From an uncultured Bacteroidota bacterium (lineage in GTDB: Bacteria; Bacteroidota; Bacteroidia; Flavobacteriales; Flavobacteriaceae): a stretch of 36,294 nt of DNA. Below, in pieces: positions 16,924-24,731 of the stretch. Where the stretch lies: NCBI GenBank assembly GCA_903838055.1, contig CAILWV010000029.1, positions 1-36,294 on the forward strand. Direction: 5' to 3'. Both the position numbers and the translations under genes were made by a program. Under the pieces are notes generated by a model. It did not search any database. It was not told the origin of the DNA and worked only from the letters and a program-made list of their open reading frames with translations. Within the stretch, counting starts at the first letter, position 1, and each line of letters begins with the position of its first letter.

Positions 16924-18228
16924 TTAATATTTAAGCCATTTATATAATTCTTTCCAAGATGGTTTTTTTCCGTACATTAAAATTCCAACACGGTAAATTT
17001 TAGATGCAAACCAAACTACTCCAAGGAAGGTGCCAAATAATAAAGTTATGGAAATTGCAATTTGCCACCAAGGAACTCCAAATGGAATTCGCATCATCAT
17101 AACGATTGGAGATGTTAATGGAACCATCGAGAATACAGTTGCCATAGTGCCATGGGGATCATTCATAACTGTAAAAAAACCAATGTATACTCCTAAAACT
17201 AAAGGCATGATGATTGGTAAAAGGAATTGCTGTGAATCGGTTTCATTATCAACGGCGGCTCCGATTGATGCATAAAAGGAACTATATAGAAAGTAACCAC
17301 CAATAAAATAAATGATGAATGAAATTAAGATAGTTGCTATTGGAAGATTCCATATTTCTTTTAAATATAATTGTAATTCACCTCCCATCTGGTGTTGAGC
17401 AGAATGTAACGCTTGGCTTTGAGCTCCACTTGAAGCCCCCATTTGGACTCCGAAAACAGAAGACAAGATGAACATTGCTGACAAACCAAGTAGCGCCCAT
17501 ATAAGAAATTGCAGGATTCCTGCTAAGGAGGTGCCGATGATTTTCCCCATCATTAATTGAAATGGTTTTACTGAGGAGATAATAACCTCGATAATTCTAG
17601 AGGTTTTTTCTTCAATCACACTTCGCATTACCATATTTCCGTACAAAATAATAAACATCATAATAAGGTATCCAAAAGCGCCACCAATAATAATTTTTAT
17701 TTCGTTTAGTCCTTTCAGAGCAGCTTCACCCGAGGCTTTTGTTAGACTTATGGAAACATTAGCTTTGGCCTTATTGATTTTAAGAGTATCTAGACCCTCT
17801 ATTTGTAAGTTTTCAGAGGTTATTTTCTTTGCTATAACATCTTCTAAATCGTTAATATAAGTAACACTAGGACTGTCGCTAGAAATGTATTGCACCTTGT
17901 TTTGTAAGGAAGCATTATTAGGACTATTTGGAATTACTAATAGTCCTTGGTAACTTTCTTTAACAATGCTGTCTTTTAGAATCTTTAAATCTACGTTAGA
18001 TAAATTAAGATATTTATATTCTTTATCGCTTTTGAATTCGTTTACAAATCTGCCTGTAGCATCGTGAATTACTATAGTTTTCATTTCAGATTTCATGTTG
18101 CTTAAATAGCCCACAAAAACTGCTATTCCCACAAACAATAACGGACTTAAAAACGTCATCACGATAAATGATTTATTGCGGACTTTGGCAATAAATTCTC
18201 TTCTTATTATTAGTGCTAATTTGCTCAT
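16924..18228 (-). CDS. ABC transporter permease, NatB-like (ABC-2 type)
   Basis: This 434-residue inner-membrane protein has the ABC-2 export layout: a membrane segment near the N-terminus (about 20-41) after KLALIIRREFIAKVRNKSF, a long extracytoplasmic domain (about 45-175), and five or six membrane segments in the C-terminal half, with VIEEKTSRIIEVIISSVKPFQLMMGKIIG as the typical cytoplasmic loop. It matches NatB of sodium exporters and related permeases. Its ATPase gene precedes it by 44 bases. The exported substrate (sodium, a drug or a lipid) cannot be told from sequence. A terminator follows. Confidence 0.92.
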   Translation of the reverse strand: MSKLALIIRREFIAKVRNKSFIVMTFLSPLLFVGIAVFVGYLSNMKSEMKTIVIHDATGRFVNEFKSDKEYKYLNLSNVDLKILKDSIVKESYQGLLVIPNSPNNASLQNKVQYISSDSPSVTYINDLEDVIAKKITSENLQIEGLDTLKINKAKANVSISLTKASGEAALKGLNEIKIIIGGAFGYLIMMFIILYGNMVMRSVIEEKTSRIIEVIISSVKPFQLMMGKIIGTSLAGILQFLIWALLGLSAMFILSSVFGVQMGASSGAQSQALHSAQHQMGGELQLYLKEIWNLPIATILISFIIYFIGGYFLYSSFYASIGAAVDNETDSQQFLLPIIMPLVLGVYIGFFTVMNDPHGTMATVFSMVPLTSPIVMMMRIPFGVPWWQIAISITLLFGTFLGVVWFASKIYRVGILMYGKKPSWKELYKWLKY

Positions 18229-18272
18229 TTAATTAGTTTAGAAGGTTTATGATTTTTAGTATTTTAGTTTTA

Positions 18273-19193
18273 TTAATCCGTTACTGTTTTAATAAAAATA
18301 TCGTTTACACTAGGAATTTTTTCCATAAAATGAGTTACTTGGCCACGTTGAATTAAAAATTGTAATAATTCATTAGGAGCTATTATTCCGAGTTGAATTT
18401 CTAGTTTTAATTCGTCGTTTAAAGATTTAAAATCGGTTGTAGAAAGTGTGAACTTTTCTGACAATTCTTTAATTAAAATATCATTGTTTTCACTAAGTAT
18501 TCCTACTTCATAACTATTGGTACGAAACTGTTTTTTAACATCCGTCAATTTACCCTCAATCAATTTATTAGATTTGTGAATTAAGGCGATGTGATCACAC
18601 ATTTCTTCCACACTTTCCATTCTGTGTGTTGAAAAAATAACGGAAGTACCTTGCTTATTTAATTCTATAATCTCATCTTTAATTAAATTAGCATTTACAG
18701 GATCAAAACCGGAAAAAGGCTCATCTAGAATAAGCAATTTAGGTTTATGCAAAACGGTAACCACAAACTGAATTTTTTGTGCCATTCCCTTAGAAAGTTC
18801 TTGGATTTTTTTGTTCCACCATCCTTTAATTTCCAAACGTTCAAACCAATAATCGAGTTGGATTTTAGCATCTTGTTTGGACAACCCTTTTAGTTGTGCC
18901 AAATACAAACATTGCTCGCCTACTTTCATCGATTTGTACAATCCACGTTCTTCGGGCATGTATCCGATATATTGAACATCTTCGGGTTTTAGTAATTTAC
19001 CATCCAAAATAATCTCGCCACTATCTGGCATAGTTATTTGGTTAATAATACGAATTAAGGAGGTTTTTCCGGCACCATTAGGTCCTAATAAACCATAAAT
19101 ACTTCCTTCTGGAATAGATAAAGATACTTCATTAAGAGCAGTAAAATTACCATATTGCTTAACTACTTTGTGTACTTCGAGTATATTGCTCAT
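18273..19193 (-). CDS. ABC transporter ATP-binding protein, NatA-like
   Basis: This 306-residue ATPase has Walker A GPNGAGKT at 37-44, the Q-loop near YIGYMPEERGLY, the ABC signature LSKGMAQK, Walker B LLILDEPFSGFDP and the H-loop in FSTHRMESVEEM. A C-terminal DUF4162-like tail of about 90 residues follows, as in NatA-type exporters. YMPEERGLY is typical of this subgroup. It pairs with the permease gene 44 bases downstream. A TAAATTTG box lies upstream, directly after the dnaJ terminator, so the pair is its own transcript. Confidence 0.94.
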   Translation of the reverse strand: MSNILEVHKVVKQYGNFTALNEVSLSIPEGSIYGLLGPNGAGKTSLIRIINQITMPDSGEIILDGKLLKPEDVQYIGYMPEERGLYKSMKVGEQCLYLAQLKGLSKQDAKIQLDYWFERLEIKGWWNKKIQELSKGMAQKIQFVVTVLHKPKLLILDEPFSGFDPVNANLIKDEIIELNKQGTSVIFSTHRMESVEEMCDHIALIHKSNKLIEGKLTDVKKQFRTNSYEVGILSENNDILIKELSEKFTLSTTDFKSLNDELKLEIQLGIIAPNELLQFLIQRGQVTHFMEKIPSVNDIFIKTVTD

Positions 19194-19209
19194 AAATAGT
19201 ATTAAATTT

Positions 19210-19217
19210 CAAATTTA
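19210..19217 (-). promoter_or_regulatory. Promoter -7 box for the ABC exporter
   Basis: The minus strand reads TAAATTTG, an exact TAnnTTTG, ending 16 bases before the start codon, so the leader would be short. No clear -33 TTG is seen. Confidence 0.5.
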
Positions 19218-19289
19218 ATGATCACGCTATTTAGCTATTAGCGATTTGTAAAAGTATATAATTAGTATTAAAATCAAATGTTTTGTTAC

Positions 19290-19323
19290 AAAAAACCCAC
19301 CCTTATTACTAAACAAGGATGGG
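19290..19323 (-). terminator. Terminator of the grpE-dnaJ operon
   Basis: On the minus strand CCCATCCTT pairs with AAGGGTGGG (one U-G wobble), with a 10-base loop, and is followed by six T. It lies about 50 bases past the dnaJ stop. The plus-strand reading has a mismatch instead of the wobble, so the element works best for dnaJ. Confidence 0.85.
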
Positions 19324-19373
19324 AAAAAATTGCAAGTAATAATGCCGTTAAGCATTTCTATTTGCAAAAAAAA

Positions 19374-20492
19374 TTATGAGAACATATCTTTTACTTTATC
19401 AAAAAAAGATTTATCTCCCTTTTCAGGATGTGGTATAAAATTTTCCTCTTTAAGTGAATTTTCAAAGAAAACACGTTGTTCCTTATTTAACGTCTTAGGC
19501 GTCCATACATTTACATGCACCAATAAATCGCCACTTCCGTAACTATTAAGACTCGGAATCCCTTTTCCTTTTAAACGCAATATTTTACCAGATTGGATTC
19601 CTTCTTCTAGTTTAATACGTACTTTTCCGTTCACAGCTTCAATTTCTTTCGAAACTCCTAGTGCCGCCTCAGGAAAACTAATATATAAATCAAAATGAAG
19701 ATTTTCACCTTCACGTTTCAAAAATTCATGTTCTAATTCTTCAATAGCAACAATTAAATCTCCTGGAATACCATTTCCAGGGGCATCATTACCTTTACTA
19801 GAAACTTTTAATTGCATACCATCTACTACTCCTGCAGGAATTTTTATGGAGACAGTTTCGTCTTCCATTATCATCCCATAACCATCTGCATTTGCCGGTT
19901 TACTTTCTATAATTTGTCCTGATCCACCACAAACATTACAGGTTGCTGCAGTTTGCATTCTACCTAAAATAGTATTAGTTACTCTTAAAACTTGCCCTTG
20001 CCCATTACATGTAGAACATGTTTTATATTTAACTCCTGGAGCTTGAATTTTACGTTTTACTTTAACTTTTTTCTCAACACCATTAGCAACTTCTTCAAGC
20101 GTAAGCTTGACTTTAATACGGAGATTACTTCCTTTTACACGACGTTGACCGCCTGAGTTACCGCCAAATCCACCGAATCCACCACCAAATCCGCCTCCGC
20201 CAAAAATATCTCCAAACTGACTGAAGATATCGTCCATATTCATATGATGTCCGCCACCACCGCCACCGCCATCAAAAGCTTGGTGACCATATTGATCGTA
20301 TTTGGCTTTTTTACTTGCGTCACTTAATATCTCATAAGCTTCAGCACATGCTTTAAAATTTTCTTCTGCAGCAGCATCACCTGGATTTTTATCAGGGTGA
20401 AATTCTAAAGCTTTTTTGCGATAAGCTTTCTTTATTTCTTCAGGTGTGGCACTTTTTGAGATACCTAATATTTCGTAAAAATCTTTTTTCAT
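19374..20492 (-). CDS. dnaJ: Molecular chaperone DnaJ (with reduced zinc finger)
   Basis: DnaJ delivers unfolded proteins to DnaK and stimulates its ATPase. The 372-residue protein has a J domain at 1-70 with HPD at 32-34, a Gly/Phe region (about 75-115, including a run of seven Gly), and the C-terminal substrate domains from about 120. The zinc-finger region has only two CxxCxGxG motifs, CSTCNGQG (159-166) and CNVCGGSG (185-192), where the E. coli protein has four. That would leave one zinc site. I believe this short form is common in Flavobacteriia, so it is a lineage trait and not damage. It follows grpE by 55 bases and ends in a terminator. Confidence 0.96.
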   Translation of the reverse strand: MKKDFYEILGISKSATPEEIKKAYRKKALEFHPDKNPGDAAAEENFKACAEAYEILSDASKKAKYDQYGHQAFDGGGGGGGHHMNMDDIFSQFGDIFGGGGFGGGFGGFGGNSGGQRRVKGSNLRIKVKLTLEEVANGVEKKVKVKRKIQAPGVKYKTCSTCNGQGQVLRVTNTILGRMQTAATCNVCGGSGQIIESKPANADGYGMIMEDETVSIKIPAGVVDGMQLKVSSKGNDAPGNGIPGDLIVAIEELEHEFLKREGENLHFDLYISFPEAALGVSKEIEAVNGKVRIKLEEGIQSGKILRLKGKGIPSLNSYGSGDLLVHVNVWTPKTLNKEQRVFFENSLKEENFIPHPEKGDKSFFDKVKDMFS

Positions 20493-20547
20493 AATTTAAT
20501 ATTGAATTAAATTCCCTCACTAATGTTTGGAATAGAATCTGTAGGTA

Positions 20548-21159
20548 CTAATTACCCAATACAACTTTAGGATAACGAATAATTTTGTCTCCTAATTTGT
20601 AACCTTTTTCGAGTACATCTACAATTTTACCTTTCAAATCTTCACTTGGAGCAGGAATTTGAGTAATTGCTTCTGCATAATCTGCATTAAATGCATCCCC
20701 TTTTCTAACTTCAACTTCTTCTAACCCTTTAGAAACAAGAGTTGATTTAAATTTTTCATGAATTAACTCTACTCCTAGCAATAATGCTTTATCTTCAGAT
20801 TTAGAAATTTCATTTAGCGCTCTGTCAAAATCGTCAAGAACTGGCAACATGGCTTGTAAAACTTCTTGATTGGCAGTTCTAAAGGATTCGATACGTTCTT
20901 TCGTTGTACGTCTTTTATAATTTTCGAATTCAGCAAAAAGACGTAAATGTTTGTCTTTTTCATTTGCTAAATCTGCTTCTAATTGTTGCTCAATACTTAA
21001 TTCTACAGCATTTTCAACTCCTGAAGTCCCGTTTTCCGAAGTATTTTCTTCAGTTTCGTTTTCATTTGTTGGAAGATTAATATCATTTTCAAGAATTTCT
21101 TTTTCCGTTTTATCCGTACTCATTGTGCTTTTGTTTTTAAATATATCTTTGAAGTTCAT
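20548..21159 (-). CDS. grpE: Nucleotide exchange factor GrpE
   Basis: GrpE releases ADP from DnaK. The 203-residue protein has an acidic, disordered N-terminus (to about residue 60), a long helix/coiled coil, the family core RLFAEFENYKRRTTKERIE, and the C-terminal beta domain ending GYKLGDKIIRYPKVVLG. A second ATG at 21123 (MSTDKTEKEI) is possible; the first is used because it lies at the usual distance from the promoter at 21188-21219. It precedes dnaJ, forming the standard chaperone pair; dnaK is not in this window. Divergent from smpB. Confidence 0.95.
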   Translation of the reverse strand: MNFKDIFKNKSTMSTDKTEKEILENDINLPTNENETEENTSENGTSGVENAVELSIEQQLEADLANEKDKHLRLFAEFENYKRRTTKERIESFRTANQEVLQAMLPVLDDFDRALNEISKSEDKALLLGVELIHEKFKSTLVSKGLEEVEVRKGDAFNADYAEAITQIPAPSEDLKGKIVDVLEKGYKLGDKIIRYPKVVLGN

Positions 21160-21187
21160 ATCTTATTTTATTCCGCTATTCGGATTG

Positions 21188-21219
21188 CAAAAGTACTGCC
21201 ATTTATGTAAAAATGTCAA
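21188..21219 (-). promoter_or_regulatory. Promoter of grpE-dnaJ (-33 TTG and -7 box)
   Basis: The minus strand has TTGACA (TTG at 21217-21219), 21 bases of spacer, then TACTTTTG (21188-21195), an exact TAnnTTTG. This is the best-formed promoter in the window. The box ends 28 bases before the grpE ATG. I see no inverted CIRCE-type heat-shock operator. Confidence 0.72.
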
Positions 21220-21317
21220 AATGTCATTTATTTTTCAAAAGTTTATTATCAATTTTTTATTTAAATGAAATAATGGAATATTATTTTGTTGTAATTAGAA
21301 AATTTATTGAACTTTTT

Positions 21318-21346
21318 TTTGTTTCACGAATTTGTAAGTATCTTTG
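21318..21346 (+). promoter_or_regulatory. Promoter of smpB, abutting the start codon
   Basis: TTTG at 21318-21321, a 17-base spacer, then TATCTTTG at 21339-21346, an exact -7 box. The ATG of smpB begins at 21353, only six bases beyond the box. Transcription would start at or within a base or two of the ATG. Confidence 0.68.
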
Positions 21347-21352
21347 TCCATA

Positions 21353-21808
21353 ATGATAAAAGTTGCCAACATACTTAATAAGAGAGCTAAATTTGATTAC
21401 GAAATAATCGAAACCTACTCAGCTGGAATAGTTTTAACAGGAACTGAAATTAAATCTATTCGATTAGGAAAAGCTCAAATTGCTGAAAGTTTTTGCGAGT
21501 TTAGCAATAATGAACTTTTTGCAATCAATACCTATATTGAAGAATACGCTTTCGGAAATCAATTTAACCATAAATCTAGAAGCGAACGCAAACTTTTGTT
21601 AAATAAAAAAGAACTAAAATCACTTGCTCGAAGCGTTGAATCGAAAGGATTAACAATTATACCACTTCGCCTTTTTACAAATGAAAAAGGTCTTGCAAAG
21701 CTCGAAATAGGACTTTGTAGAGGTAAAAAAACCTATGACAAACGTGAGTCCTTAAAAGAGCAAGATACTAAACGCGACTTAGCACGAATAAAAAAAGAAT
21801 TTAATTAA
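21353..21808 (+). CDS. smpB: SsrA-binding protein SmpB
   Basis: SmpB binds tmRNA and takes it to stalled ribosomes for trans-translation. The 151-residue product shows the family core ILNKRAKFDYEIIETYSAGIVLTGTEIKSIRLGKAQIAESF, the central NHKSRSERKLLLNKKEL, and the basic C-terminal tail ending KRDLARIKKEFN that inserts into the ribosomal mRNA channel. Length is normal. I place the start at the ATG at 21353. A TTG three codons earlier, at 21344, is the end of the promoter box. With that box so close, the mRNA may have no leader. ssrA itself is not in this window. Confidence 0.95.
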   Translation: MIKVANILNKRAKFDYEIIETYSAGIVLTGTEIKSIRLGKAQIAESFCEFSNNELFAINTYIEEYAFGNQFNHKSRSERKLLLNKKELKSLARSVESKGLTIIPLRLFTNEKGLAKLEIGLCRGKKTYDKRESLKEQDTKRDLARIKKEFN

Positions 21809-21842
21809 TTATCATTTAAAAATCTGATATTATTTAAGATTT

Positions 21843-21881
21843 ATGACTAAATTCGTCAAGAATAAAAAGTCATCAAGGTGA
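21843..21881 (+). CDS. Possible 12-codon leader ORF overlapping the fic start
   Basis: The frame ATG...TGA encodes MTKFVKNKKSSR and its TGA overlaps the GTG of the next gene as GTGA. This overlap would allow translational coupling. It could also be chance, or the true N-terminus of the Fic protein separated by a one-base shift. No independent support. Confidence 0.3.
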   Translation: MTKFVKNKKSSR

Positions 21882-22927
21882 GAATAATATTAAAAAATGC
21901 CAGAGAGAGAAAGGGAATTAAAACTCGTGAGTTAGCTCAACTTATCGGAATTGATCAAGCATTGATAAGTAAATTTGAAAATGGTTCAAGAAAACCTACT
22001 AGAGATCAAGTCGCTAAACTAGCAAATATATTAGAAATTGATTATGAAACCCTCATGATATCTTGGCTTAAAGAAAGAATTCTTTATGAAATTGGGGATG
22101 ATAATTTAACCCTGAAAGCCATGGAATTGGTAAGAGATGATATAGAAAAAAATACAATTTACCAAAAATCAACAATTTCTAACAGCTTAAAAAATATATT
22201 AGATGAAATAGACATCTTAAAAGATAGTTTAAATAAATTTAGAGTATTGGACAGCTTTAAAATAGCCCAAGCTTTAGAGTTAGAATATACCTTTGAAAGT
22301 AATCGAATAGAAGGAAATACACTTACGCTTAGAGAAACTGATTTGGTAATAAACCAAGGGATAACAATTTCTGGTAAAAGCATGCGGGAGCATCTAGAAG
22401 CTATCAATCACGTTGAAGCTGTTACTTATATAAAACAATTAATTGAACGGAATTTTTCATTTAACGAACGAGAACTACTTTCGATTCATAACTTGATATT
22501 AAGGGGTATCATTCCAGAGGATGCCGGTCGTTATAGAAAAGTGCAAGTAGTAATAAAAGAAAGCAATTACACTCCACCACAGCCATTTATTGTACCTAAA
22601 CAAATGGAAGATTATTTCATCTGGATGGAAGAAAACAAAAATAAGTTACACCCAGTTATTTTAGCAGCTGAAATGCACGAGCGATTGGCTACTATTCATC
22701 CGTTTATTGATGGTAATGGCAAGACTTCTAGGTTGATAATGAACTTGATATTATTACAAAATGGTTATGTAATTGCCAATATCAAAGGGGATTATGAAAC
22801 TAAAATGAAATATTATCAAACACTTGAAACAGCACAAGCTTCTGGTAATAAAGAAGATTTTATTCTTCTAATTGCACAGACTGAGAAAGAGTGCATGCAA
22901 CGTTATTTAGATATTATTAGTAAATAA
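21878..22927 (+). CDS. XRE-type HTH plus Fic domain protein (predicted AMPylase)
   Basis: This 349-residue protein joins an N-terminal XRE-type DNA-binding helix-turn-helix (about 1-60, TRELAQLIGIDQALISKFENGSRKP) to a Fic domain. The Fic motif HPFIDGNGKTSR lies at 274-285 with catalytic His274; the usual Arg after GNG is Lys here, and Arg285 is kept. The sequence SNRIEGN at 141-147 fits the autoinhibitory S/T-x-x-x-E-G/N motif, placing it among Fic proteins with an internal N-terminal inhibitory helix. Fic enzymes usually transfer AMP to a protein hydroxyl. The target is unknown, and the HTH suggests it controls its own or nearby transcription. It starts with GTG because an in-frame stop lies just upstream. 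It follows smpB by 69 bases. Confidence 0.9.
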   Translation: MRIILKNARERKGIKTRELAQLIGIDQALISKFENGSRKPTRDQVAKLANILEIDYETLMISWLKERILYEIGDDNLTLKAMELVRDDIEKNTIYQKSTISNSLKNILDEIDILKDSLNKFRVLDSFKIAQALELEYTFESNRIEGNTLTLRETDLVINQGITISGKSMREHLEAINHVEAVTYIKQLIERNFSFNERELLSIHNLILRGIIPEDAGRYRKVQVVIKESNYTPPQPFIVPKQMEDYFIWMEENKNKLHPVILAAEMHERLATIHPFIDGNGKTSRLIMNLILLQNGYVIANIKGDYETKMKYYQTLETAQASGNKEDFILLIAQTEKECMQRYLDIISK

Positions 22928-22964
22928 TAAACCTATCAAAAAAATTATTGTAATGGGTTATGTC

Positions 22965-23606
22965 TTAAGTTTTATTTTCTAAAAGAGGAACAAATTTAAA
23001 ATCTCCAAATTCATGTCTTTCAAATTGGGTTTCATTTTTACGAATAAGCATTGTCATTATTTGCTCTTTATCGCCAACAGGAATTACAAGTCTACCTCCT
23101 ATTTTTAACTGCGCCATTAATGCTTGTGGAATAATTGGAGCTCCAGCGGTGACAATAATACTGTCAAAAGGAGCGTGATTTGGAAGACCTTTATAGCCGT
23201 CTCCAAACGATAAATGTTTTGGTCTAATTCCTAATTTTGGCAATAACACAGAGGTCGCTTTAAATAATTCATTTTGACGCTCTACAGAATATACTTTTGC
23301 GCCAAGCAAACATAAAACAGCTGTTTGATAACCACTACCTGTACCTATTTCTAATATCTTCTGATCTTTTTTCACTTCCAAAAGTTGGCTCTGAAAAGCA
23401 ACCGTGTGAGGTTGTGAAATAGTCTGACCTGCACCAATAGGAAACGCTTTATCTTGATAGGCAAAATCCTCAAAGCTAGAATTTAAAAATAAATGACGTG
23501 GAATAGTTTTAATTGCTTCCAATACATTTTTATCAATTATGCCTTTGTCTTCAAGAATTTTAGCTAATTGGTTTCGAAGTCCTTTGTGCTTATTCGTATC
23601 TTTCAA
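22965..23606 (-). CDS. pcm: Protein-L-isoaspartate O-methyltransferase
   Basis: Pcm methylates damaged L-isoaspartyl residues with S-adenosylmethionine so that they can revert to aspartate. The 213-residue product has the family block AFPIGAGQTISQPHTVAFQ, the SAM-binding ILEIGTGSGYQTAVL, VYSVERQNELF and DSIIVTAGAPIIPQALMAQL. I see no ATG at the N-terminus in frame; the natural start MKDTNKHKGLRNQL uses TTG at 23606. This TTG is not part of a TAnnTTTG box, unlike other TTG candidates in the window. Convergent with the fic gene, 37 bases apart. Confidence 0.95.
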   Translation of the reverse strand: MKDTNKHKGLRNQLAKILEDKGIIDKNVLEAIKTIPRHLFLNSSFEDFAYQDKAFPIGAGQTISQPHTVAFQSQLLEVKKDQKILEIGTGSGYQTAVLCLLGAKVYSVERQNELFKATSVLLPKLGIRPKHLSFGDGYKGLPNHAPFDSIIVTAGAPIIPQALMAQLKIGGRLVIPVGDKEQIMTMLIRKNETQFERHEFGDFKFVPLLENKT

Positions 23607-23643
23607 TTGGGATGTTATAATATTTTTGTAAAAATAGAAAACA

Positions 23644-23678
23644 AATTATCAATTATCAATTACCAATTATCAATTAAT
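23644..23678. repeat. Heptanucleotide tandem repeat (AATTATC)n
   Basis: Five consecutive 7-base units: AATTATC, AATTATC, AATTACC, AATTATC, AATTAAT. It lies between divergent pcm and the Gfo/Idh gene and ends four bases before the -7 box of the latter. Confidence 0.85.
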
Positions 23679-23681
23679 TAC

Positions 23682-23689
23682 TATTTTTG
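23682..23689 (+). promoter_or_regulatory. Promoter -7 box for the Gfo/Idh gene
   Basis: TATTTTTG matches TAnnTTTG exactly. It ends 15 bases before the ATG at 23705, and its terminal TTG is the false start of a longer frame. The heptanucleotide repeat occupies the -33 zone. Confidence 0.55.
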
Positions 23690-23704
23690 ATAAAAAATAT
23701 TTTT

Positions 23705-24673
23705 ATGCTTAAAGTTGGCGTTTTAGGTGCCGGACACCTAGGAAAAATACATTTACGATTATTACAACAATCTGACAAATATGAATTGGTTGGTTTTTAT
23801 GACGAAAATCAAGAAAACGGTGCCAAAATTGCTGCGGAATTTGGATATAAACAATTTGAAACCATAGCTAAATTAATACATGCTGTAGATGTTATAGATA
23901 TAGTTACACCTACTCTTTCTCATTACAAATGTGCCAAAGTTTCTATCAAAAGTGGGAAACATGTTTTTATTGAAAAACCAATTGCAACGACTGTTGCTGA
24001 AGCAGAAGAAATCATAGCTTTATCAAACGAATTTAATGTAAAAGGTCAAGTTGGTCATGTGGAGCGTTTCAATCCAGCATTTACGGCTGTGAAAAACATG
24101 ATTGAAAGTCCAATGTTTATTGAAACCCATAGATTAGCCGAATTTAATCCACGTGGTACTGATGTTCCAGTAGTTTTAGATTTAATGATTCATGATATTG
24201 ATGCGATATTAAGTGTCGTAAATTCTAAAGTGAAAGCAGTTCATGCTAGTGGAGTTTCGGTTTTAAGTCAATCTCCTGATATAGCAAATGCTCGAATTGA
24301 ATTTGAAAACGGATGTGTGGCCAATATTACGTCTAGTAGAATTTCTATGAAAAACATGCGTAAATCTAGATTTTTTCAAAAAGACGCCTACATTTCTGTA
24401 GACTATTTAGATAAAATTTGCGAAGTAGTAAAAATGAAAGAAGCACCTGAAGTTCCAGGAGATTTTGATATGATTTTACAAAATGCAGAAGGAGAAAAGA
24501 AACAAATTTACTTTGCAAATCCAGAAGTTGAACCTAACAATGCTATTTTAGACGAATTGGAATCATTTGCAGATGCAATTACAAATAATACTACTCCAGT
24601 TGTTACTTTACAAGACGGAACGGAAGCATTGAGAGTGGCTTATATGATAATAGATAGTATGAATAGCAAATAA
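23705..24673 (+). CDS. Gfo/Idh/MocA family NAD(P)-dependent oxidoreductase
   Basis: This 322-residue cytoplasmic enzyme has an N-terminal Rossmann fold, VGVLGAGHLGKIHLRLL, the family motif HVFIEKPIATTVAEAEEI, and the C-terminal domain with GQVGHVERFNPAF and VVLDLMIHDIDAIL, where His and Asp are likely catalytic. Members act on sugars, inositols or related compounds, and a substrate cannot be named here. The ATG at 23705 gives the normal family start; the TTG at 23687 belongs to the promoter. It is followed 58 bases later by an acyl-CoA dehydrogenase-type gene, with no obvious metabolic link. Confidence 0.93.
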   Translation: MLKVGVLGAGHLGKIHLRLLQQSDKYELVGFYDENQENGAKIAAEFGYKQFETIAKLIHAVDVIDIVTPTLSHYKCAKVSIKSGKHVFIEKPIATTVAEAEEIIALSNEFNVKGQVGHVERFNPAFTAVKNMIESPMFIETHRLAEFNPRGTDVPVVLDLMIHDIDAILSVVNSKVKAVHASGVSVLSQSPDIANARIEFENGCVANITSSRISMKNMRKSRFFQKDAYISVDYLDKICEVVKMKEAPEVPGDFDMILQNAEGEKKQIYFANPEVEPNNAILDELESFADAITNNTTPVVTLQDGTEALRVAYMIIDSMNSK

Positions 24674-24731
24674 TTAGATACAAGAATATAGTTTGTATAA
24701 ACATATAACCAAAAAATAATAATAATAAATA

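Noticed and set aside
21809..21877. Terminator after smpB (AAATCT ... AGATTT)
   Set aside because: The stem has only six AT-rich pairs and no clear T run; read-through into fic remains possible.
21344..22927. smpB and fic as a toxin-antitoxin pair
   Set aside because: SmpB is a housekeeping ribosome-rescue factor, and the Fic protein carries its own inhibitory motif, so no separate antitoxin is needed or seen.
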